A stretch of 64,000 nucleotides of DNA. It comes from Acanthochlamys bracteata (lineage: Eukaryota; Streptophyta; Magnoliopsida; Pandanales; Velloziaceae). This document shows, piece by piece, positions 57,721 to 64,000 of the stretch. The notes beneath the pieces are model-generated. The model was not told the DNA's origin. It made no database searches and worked only from the letters and a program-made list of their open reading frames with translations. Each line of letters starts with the position of its first letter. Positions within the stretch are counted from its first letter, which is position 1. The position numbers and the translations under genes are program-made. The stretch covers positions 3,658,001 through 3,722,000 of the forward strand of contig CM034130.1 of the NCBI GenBank assembly GCA_019914995.1, written 5' to 3'.

Positions 57721-59814
57721 GACTTCGTTTTTTTGGGGGAAAAGATAAAGAAAGCAAGAATTTTTAGGGCAAAGGCTAACGAGAACAAGATGGCAAGGGA
57801 ACCGGACCACGCTATATAGCTCGGTGCATTTTAGCTCGGTCTGGGCATTTAGGTCACTTTGCCTTAAAGTAAGACGCACTTCTCTATTTTTTTCTTGTTT
57901 TACGCCAGTTCGTTTGTCTTCAGTTCTTCTGTTTCTTTTTTCGTGCTCTTTCTTTTTACTGATGAAATCGGTCGTTTAATGAAGTCTTTTTTTTTCCTAC
58001 TCTCTCTTTAAATAGATTTTTTTCGTGTTATTATGCTGTAATGTAACCAATATTTTCTATCAAATCAATAACTTTATAATTTCTTAATAATTTTTATCAT
58101 GTTCTTGTAAACCGTTCTTTATTCATCTTAATAAAAATATTTAAATATTATAATAAATATTTTTGTAGTTTTCAATTTATATGTTCAGACCATTAACAGC
58201 TTTCTCATTTTTATCGATGTCAATTAGATTTACTCTTACATAAATTTTGATTTAATCTTAATTTGTGAATTCAATATATTATCTTAGTTTGTGTGATGTT
58301 GATTTCTTATGTGCATTACATCTTCACAGATCACCATTCAGCGTCACAAAGCATATTGGATCTAGCTACTATTTCGTAATAATTTTTTTTTTTCAGTTTT
58401 AGAGACATCTTTAGATCACAAAAGATTTCAAAAGCATTTCTCTACTTTTTCTTATCATACATGTATTTTATATGTGATATTGTGTATTTATCTTTTTATC
58501 TTTATATATAATAGATTTGGAATACTTGACATACTCGTTCACTATTCAAGCCTCATTTATTAATTACCGACTCTTTATCTGTAGTATTTGGAAGTACTTT
58601 TTAACTCCTTTTTATTTTAATTTTTTATTTGCTATTTTCAATATTTTTTTTATAATATTCTATAAAAATTTTATTAAATTTTAGAAAGTACAGAAAAATT
58701 CTACGTCGTAAGATCTTATTATTACTTATTTTTTTGTTTATTATATAAAAAGAGAGCTCATTTAAAAAAAAATTAAAATATTATTTTATTTAGAAAAATT
58801 ATTTTTTAAAAAGTACTCATAAGTATCCACTAAATTCATAACTCAGTACTATATTTTAAATATGTTCAGTTGGATGGCTTGAATATCAGATCTTCTCTCC
58901 ACTATTCAAGTTTATCATTAAAATTATTTTTAATATCATTGGCGATAAATAAGCTATGGTATTACTACTGTTAAATATTGCATAAATAAATCTTATATAC
59001 TCTTCAATGTCCAAATTAAGGTTACCATGTTGTGACCTGAGTAATAGTCACTGAGCAAAAATTTTCCTTTCTGTAAAGATAACAATTGATAAATTAGCTT
59101 CTTCAATCTATAAATTAATATCATCAATTTTTAGTGAACTTAAACGAATGTAAGGTTCTACTCGAGCACAAAGTTATGCAAGGATTCATGTAGATTGTTT
59201 AGAGCATACTCCTTCGCAAGAGATTCACGTAGATTGTTACTGATCACTGTTAGTTTTATCTGCATATATCAATAAATTTATCCATTAATTTTCATAAACA
59301 AAAAAATAGGAAACATTACCAACGACCGCCATTATTGTCTATCATTTGATCCGACCCAAGTGTAGCCATGTTGATTTTTGTTGCTGCTATCACTGTCAAA
59401 AGTACAGACCATAAGAAACCGCACAGTAGCTAAACCAAAGAAAGGCCTATATTTCTTATATCTTTGGTTTTTTGCAATAATGATTAATTGTTTGTTTATG
59501 ATTCAAATGTTCTAAATTTCTTACTCATGGGCCATAGGGAGCTAAGTTGTAAGCACAGAATGTCCAGTGACAAGCTATTGACTTCGGAAACAGTGAACAT
59601 GCAGAAGTTATGAACCAGTGATGAAGGAACTTATGTATGGTCTTTGTATTCTTGAAACCTCCCAAGGGAAAGTTAACTATCAATTTATTTTAATTTTAGT
59701 GTATTATTTATCTGAAGTGTTTGCTTGTGGTATTTGTTCATGAATTGATTATTATGTAAATTATATAATATTTTACATTATACGAAATTTTAAAAATAAA
59801 AAAATAGCTAAAAA
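57721..59814. other. Promoter side of the GeBP-like gene, then AT-rich spacer
   Basis: The first 200 bases hold the likely 5' UTR and promoter of the minus-strand gene. The rest is AT-rich with no gene. Bases 58580-58840 carry an AT-rich MITE-like element (core TAAGATCTTATTATTACTT, ends AAGTACTTTTTAACTCC and AAAAAGTACTCATAAG). Confidence 0.45.
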
Positions 59815-60193
59815 GAAAATTTTTAACTAAGTCAACTTAGTTGTAGATAATAGCGTTAGGGGCTAATATGTTTTTATCGGTATAGATTAAGTGTTAGAGA
59901 CCAAGTCAACAAGGTCGCAAATAACAACATTATAAATCAAGTCAATTTTGTTGCAGATAATAGCATTATGGACAAAATAGTTTTGGTCGCTATAGCCAAG
60001 TATTTGGACCAGCTTGACTTGCTTCCTAATACTTTAAATAGCGATAGCGTGCGTTGGGTCGTTAATGCTTTTATTCATGTACTGTTTTGATTGCTATAGT
60101 TATTAGCGACCATCCTATATCAACCATATTTACGATCATTTATTATCAATAGCGACCAAGATCTTTTATTCCTACTAGGCTTTGTCTGTAGTG
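59815..60193. mobile_element. CACTA-type transposon end fragment
   Basis: Multiple copies of GGTCGC, AGCGAC, TAGCGAT and related words in both orientations (for example 59920, 59988, 60042, 60105, 60153) resemble the subterminal repeats of plant CACTA elements. The stretch ends in GTCTGTAGTG at 60184-60193, the reverse complement of CACTACAGAC. The other end was not found in the window, so this is a solo end or a badly decayed copy. Confidence 0.5.
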
Positions 60194-60255
60194 ATTGTAT
60201 ATTATTAGTTGTAGTAGCTCTATTTTCTTTACATAAGTAGAGACCTTAACCAAAC

Positions 60256-60512
60256 TAATGGCTTGTTTGGTTGTTCTAAATTAACTTTCTAAGAACAGAT
60301 TTTCAAGAATGAGTTGCTAAAAGTGAGTGCAATTTTACTTTTAAAATTGAGTTGTGAAACTAATTTTTTCTATTTGGTTTGTTTATGAAAATAAGAAATT
60401 GAAAATAAATAAAAAGTAGGAAAGAATTTTTTACCGTAACCAAATATAGAAGTCACTAAAAGTAATTTTCTGTCTTAGTAAATCACTTTTAAGATGACAC
60501 TAAACATGCCTT
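60256..60512. mobile_element. MITE-like element with GGCTTGTTTGG / CTAAACATGCC ends
   Basis: The left GGCTTGTTTGG pairs with the reverse complement of the right CTAAACATGCC (GGCATGTTTAG). Internal mirrored words AAAAGTGAGTGCAATTTTAC and GTCACTAAAAGTAATTTTC support an inverted repeat. No direct target duplication is evident. Confidence 0.5.
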
Positions 60513-62046
60513 TAGAGCAATCTCGTTGAAGCATACCTCATTATAGCTGTAGAGGAATTGATGTCATGAGGTGCACGATCAAGAATTTTTACCATGCTTG
60601 TTAAAATTTTAATTTTAATTTTAAAATCTTACGATTTTACATCAACAGAACAATTCTACTTGACACAAGATCTCGATCTTACTTCCGATCCTTAAGATTT
60701 CGATCTTAATTCTAAAATTTTTAACATCCCAATCTTAATTTAAAAATTTTAAGATTTCGATTTTAGTTATGATCTTGTGATTTTAGCTTATAAGTAATCT
60801 TCGTGAATTATGATTGCTCCTTGAGAATTTTGAACGAAGCTGAAATATGTAGAGAAGATTCGTCGTTCGTTTGTAGCGGGTGCGATGGTGTTTGATTTAT
60901 TCTGTGAGAAGTTTGTTATGAGAGCAAAAAATTATACTATGTGGGAGTGTTTTGGATTTATTTCTCTTTATTTTGATGCGATAAGGACAATTACTTATCA
61001 CCTAATTGATTGATTACATAAAGAATTAGATTTTTTAGATATATGTACAACTATATAAATGTGCATTTACAAAATAATAATATAATTTATAAAAAAATTA
61101 TGATAATGAGCTAAATAAAATATAAAAATTTATTAATGATATAATTTATCTGAATCACAAATATGAACATTGCTAATTTATTACTAGAATGAAATACAAG
61201 AAAAATTATGTCTTATTTCAGTAATTTTAATAAGTATTATCTAAAATTTTAAAATTATTAAACAATTTTATAAAAATACCGATAAGTAAGATTACGATCA
61301 TATTAAAATTTCGATTTTACAATCCTACGCAAGCGAAACGATCATATATAAATCTCGAATTTGATAACATTATTTTTTGCTCAAAAGAAAGTCGCCCTGT
61401 CATAAGGACAAGATAGTTATTCTTGATTGTAGATCGTACATAATAGATAAGTCACATAGTTTGTTAGAGTATTTTCTTTGATTTTATTGTTGTTATTCTC
61501 TCTAGCTTCTTTGAAATGGTTTGTAATATTTGCAGGATTTGCAGTGTGACTTCTGAAGTGCAATAAGCGTTTGAGGAGATGTTCTAAAGAGTTTATAAAA
61601 TAGAGTTTTAAAAAATATTTTTAAAAAATAATTCTAGTTTTTATCTAAATAATAATAATAATAAGCAACAATAGTATCTTACGATAGTTAATTTTTGTAC
61701 TTACTAAAATTTAAAATAAATTCTATAAAATATTATAAAAAATTTATAACGTAAAATAAGATGTTAAAATGTTAAGAAGTTGAAAAGTAATGCGAAAAGT
61801 CCATTGAGAGCATAATTGGCAGATCCGGACTAGACCATCCGGACGACATGAAAATCGTTATTCTGATGCTAAATTGGTTTAGGTCTAAAAAAATCGGGTG
61901 TAAAACTAACCCAGTATGATTCAAATCGATTCGGGTGGATTCTGGGTTGACTTGACGACTTACCTATCCGAGTCGATCCGTGCTGATTAAAAAGAAAATT
62001 ATTTATCTTGTTTCTTCCAAACATCCGGGCTGATTAAAAAAAAGTG
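60513..62046. other. AT-rich spacer with repeat fragments
   Basis: No gene seen. Bases 60600-60790 repeat AAGATTTCGATCTTA-like words. Bases 61575-61810 are another copy of the AT-rich MITE-like family (ATAGTATCTTACGATAG core). Bases 61840-61980 have the CCGGAC/CGGGT-rich patch similar to 9245-9420. Confidence 0.45.
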
Positions 62047-62391
62047 TTAGCCGCTAGTATGGAAGAAGAGGAAGAATAGTAAAAAAAAGTCACCGTTATT
62101 CCTCATCGACAACTGTTCTCCGCTGCTCTCCATTCTACTCATCGCACTCATTAGCTCCTTCGCGGTCCCATTCGAGTCATCTCCTTCGATCCTTGCAGAG
62201 ATTGCAATCTTTTCAATCCTCGCTGCCGCTTCCCTCATCTCCGGTCTCAAATTGAGGCTAGACTTCGTGCACGCTATTGCAGCTCCCAGAAGCTGTTTCA
62301 TATGGGGTAGCATTGATCTGCCGCCATTTAGTATATCCAAATCAAACAACTCTGCTTCTCGTCTCTTCGCTATAGCTGAGGCTGCCCATTG
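62047..62391 (-). pseudogene. Receptor-like kinase C-terminal fragment
   Basis: The minus strand reads QWAASAIAKRREAELFDLDI, then MKQLLGAAIACTKSSLNLRP and EMREAAARIEKI. The pattern W.xSAI..xRExELxD, LLxxxxACTxxxxxxRPxMREAxxRIEKI is the end of the kinase domain of plant LRR receptor-like kinases. Upstream in the same frame there is a stop (62404-62406), and the preceding Pro-rich text does not continue a kinase, so only the tail is present. The remaining ~35 C-terminal residues are not conserved. It is either a dead fragment or a transposed piece. Confidence 0.55.
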
Positions 62392-63870
62392 GGCTCTTCA
62401 AAAGTGGTACTGGTGGTGAGGTCATTGTATTGTTGGTGTTGGTGGAGGTGGTATGGGGGTTTCGGAGGAGAATTGTGGAGGTTTTGGCTGAGGCGGCAAT
62501 TTTGGAGAAGCTAGCGGTGGGTTCGTTGCTATAAATGTGATTGTTGTTGTTTATTGGTTCTTGATCTTAAAAATTTTTATTGTTGGCCTGTTGCACATGT
62601 TGACTCAACGGGGTGGCCTGTTGATTCTCTATATCAATCTGAAAATCGTCGATCCGGACAGCTTTTTAAATCAATATCCGATTCAGTTTTGCTAACTATA
62701 GATCCGAGTGCACAATTTAGAGATCTATTCGAACACCAAAAAATTTGCTCCGATAATAGCACCTCTTAGAGATTAGTTATAAATAAATTATTTCATCCGA
62801 ATACACTTATAAATTAACATTTATTTCATTAACAAGCTTATTTTTATTTTTAAAAACAAACTACTTTTTTTTAGTAAATTTTTTATTTTAATAAAGTCAA
62901 ACCTTCCTGTAATATGTCATGACCAAACTAAACCTTCCAAATATTCTCAGGGACTAACCTATTAATGGCATGCCTCCGTTTTGTATTGCTTGATCTTTAA
63001 TAGCATCTTATTTTGTGATTAGAGAAACTATTAAAGACAGATTATTTAGACCAAATGTGATACTTTATTTTGTAATCTTATACTTATAGACTTAATTTAG
63101 TCATTGTAGTATAGATAAAATACAATGTTTATACATAGAGTATTTGTCTGACAGTAGCGAAAGAGTTGATAAGAATTTATTTTTCATTTACAGAAGTCAA
63201 CCTTTTATTCAACTTAATGCACCGACTAAAACATTTTAAATTATAGATAACGCATAAAATTTACAGCTTTATTGCATTCTTTTTTTTTTTTTTTTTTCAT
63301 TTATTTTTACAACTTTTTCGCGACACATCTAAAACTTATATATTGAAACCCTATGAAATAAAAGACATTTTTAACATTATTTTTATTTTTTATTTTATCT
63401 TTTTAGTAATTTTTATAATATACTTATTATAAAAAATTTTATAAAAAATTTACGTTGTAAATTAATATTAATTATTTCTATTACAAAAATATTTCTAAAA
63501 ATATAAAAATATTTTGTATTTCAAAATCTTTTAAAAGTATTCTTAATCGTCCGGTGATACAATTAACTATGCATAGGATGTGTTTATTTTGATTTAAATT
63601 TACTTTTTTTAAGGTGAATTTAAAATTTAAATTAGAAATTGAAAATATTTGATAAAAAATAAATTTATATATTAAATTTGTATTAATAGTAAATTTTAAA
63701 ATTAAATTTAAAAAATAATAAAAAAATTATAAATTACTTATTTTATATTAAAAATAAATTTAGAAAGAAGTGAAATTTAAACGGTAGGTAAACGAGTCTA
63801 TAGAATTCTGACTTCTATAATAACTTTTCTAGTTTCTAGTAGAAACTGGTAGTGACCTTCATAAATAAAC
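62392..63870. other. AT-rich spacer, no gene seen
   Basis: Bases 62400-62540 are G/GGT-rich and encode a Pro-rich minus-strand stretch of no known family. The rest is AT-rich; 63360-63540 resembles the AT-rich MITE-like family once more. Confidence 0.4.
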
Positions 63871-64000
63871 CTGATCCTTGCTGCTTAACATTGCCAGGTC
63901 TATCGCCGCGTACCCCGCCGAGAAAAACAAAAAGAGAAAGAAAAAAAGAAAACGCTCGTCTCTTTTCTTTCGTGTTCCACGCAACACAGCAAGCCTTCTC
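63871..64000 (+). promoter_or_regulatory. Possible 5' region of a gene beyond the window edge
   Basis: The composition changes sharply: CTATCGCCGCGTACCCCGCC, then A/G-rich and CTC/TCT-rich text typical of plant 5' UTRs, up to the edge. No start codon or product is visible, so the call is an inference from composition only. Confidence 0.25.

Overview
The window looks like nuclear DNA of a flowering plant, probably a eudicot. It is AT-rich, the genes have introns with plant-like junctions, the proteins belong to plant families, and transposon debris is abundant. No tRNA, rRNA, CRISPR array or bacterial-type operon was seen. The species cannot be named from the sequence alone.

Five protein-coding genes are well supported. 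(1) A small secreted lipid-transfer-like protein, minus strand, 3065-3455, two exons. (2) A PMT15-like putative Golgi methyltransferase, minus strand, 5092-7834, five exons, 649 aa. (3) A PUX8-type UBA/UIM/UBX adaptor, minus strand, 19587-31712, eleven exons, 616 aa, with transposon-filled introns. (4) COP9 signalosome subunit 1 (CSN1/FUS6), plus strand, 44365-49048, six exons, 473 aa, with one GC-AG intron. (5) A single-exon GeBP-like (DUF573) transcription factor, minus strand, 56002-57720, 572 aa, with a duplicated acidic block. All exon joins were worked out by hand from reading phase and splice dinucleotides. Two of the genes serve ubiquitin-family systems (PUX8 with CDC48; CSN1 with cullin deneddylation), but nothing suggests they are linked functionally by position.

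The rest is mostly mobile DNA. Bases 1-2040 hold Ty3/gypsy gag debris. Bases 8640-10975 hold foldback (inverted-repeat) elements flanked by TA repeats. Bases 10988-17963 are a Mutator-like element with terminal inverted repeats (TIRs) of about 2 kb and a FAR1-type transposase frame broken only by stop codons. LINE fragments sit in both orientations in the PUX8 introns. Another foldback copy lies at 32389-32779, a decayed Ty1/copia element at about 39250-44290 directly upstream of CSN1, and a CACTA-like end at 59815-60193. Three PIF/Harbinger-type elements with exact TAA/TTA target duplications lie at 3891-4149, 49891-52064 and 53841-54717.

The most unusual structures are: the Mutator-like TIRs, which carry tandem units of about 185 bp and many copies of a GTGAGCTCAC palindrome; the 2.2-kb PIF/Harbinger-type element that has captured fragments of a histone H2A.X gene and a bL35 ribosomal protein gene; the TA-microsatellite-flanked foldback family; and the CSN1 start lying about 125 bp from a TATA box inside a copia LTR-like remnant.
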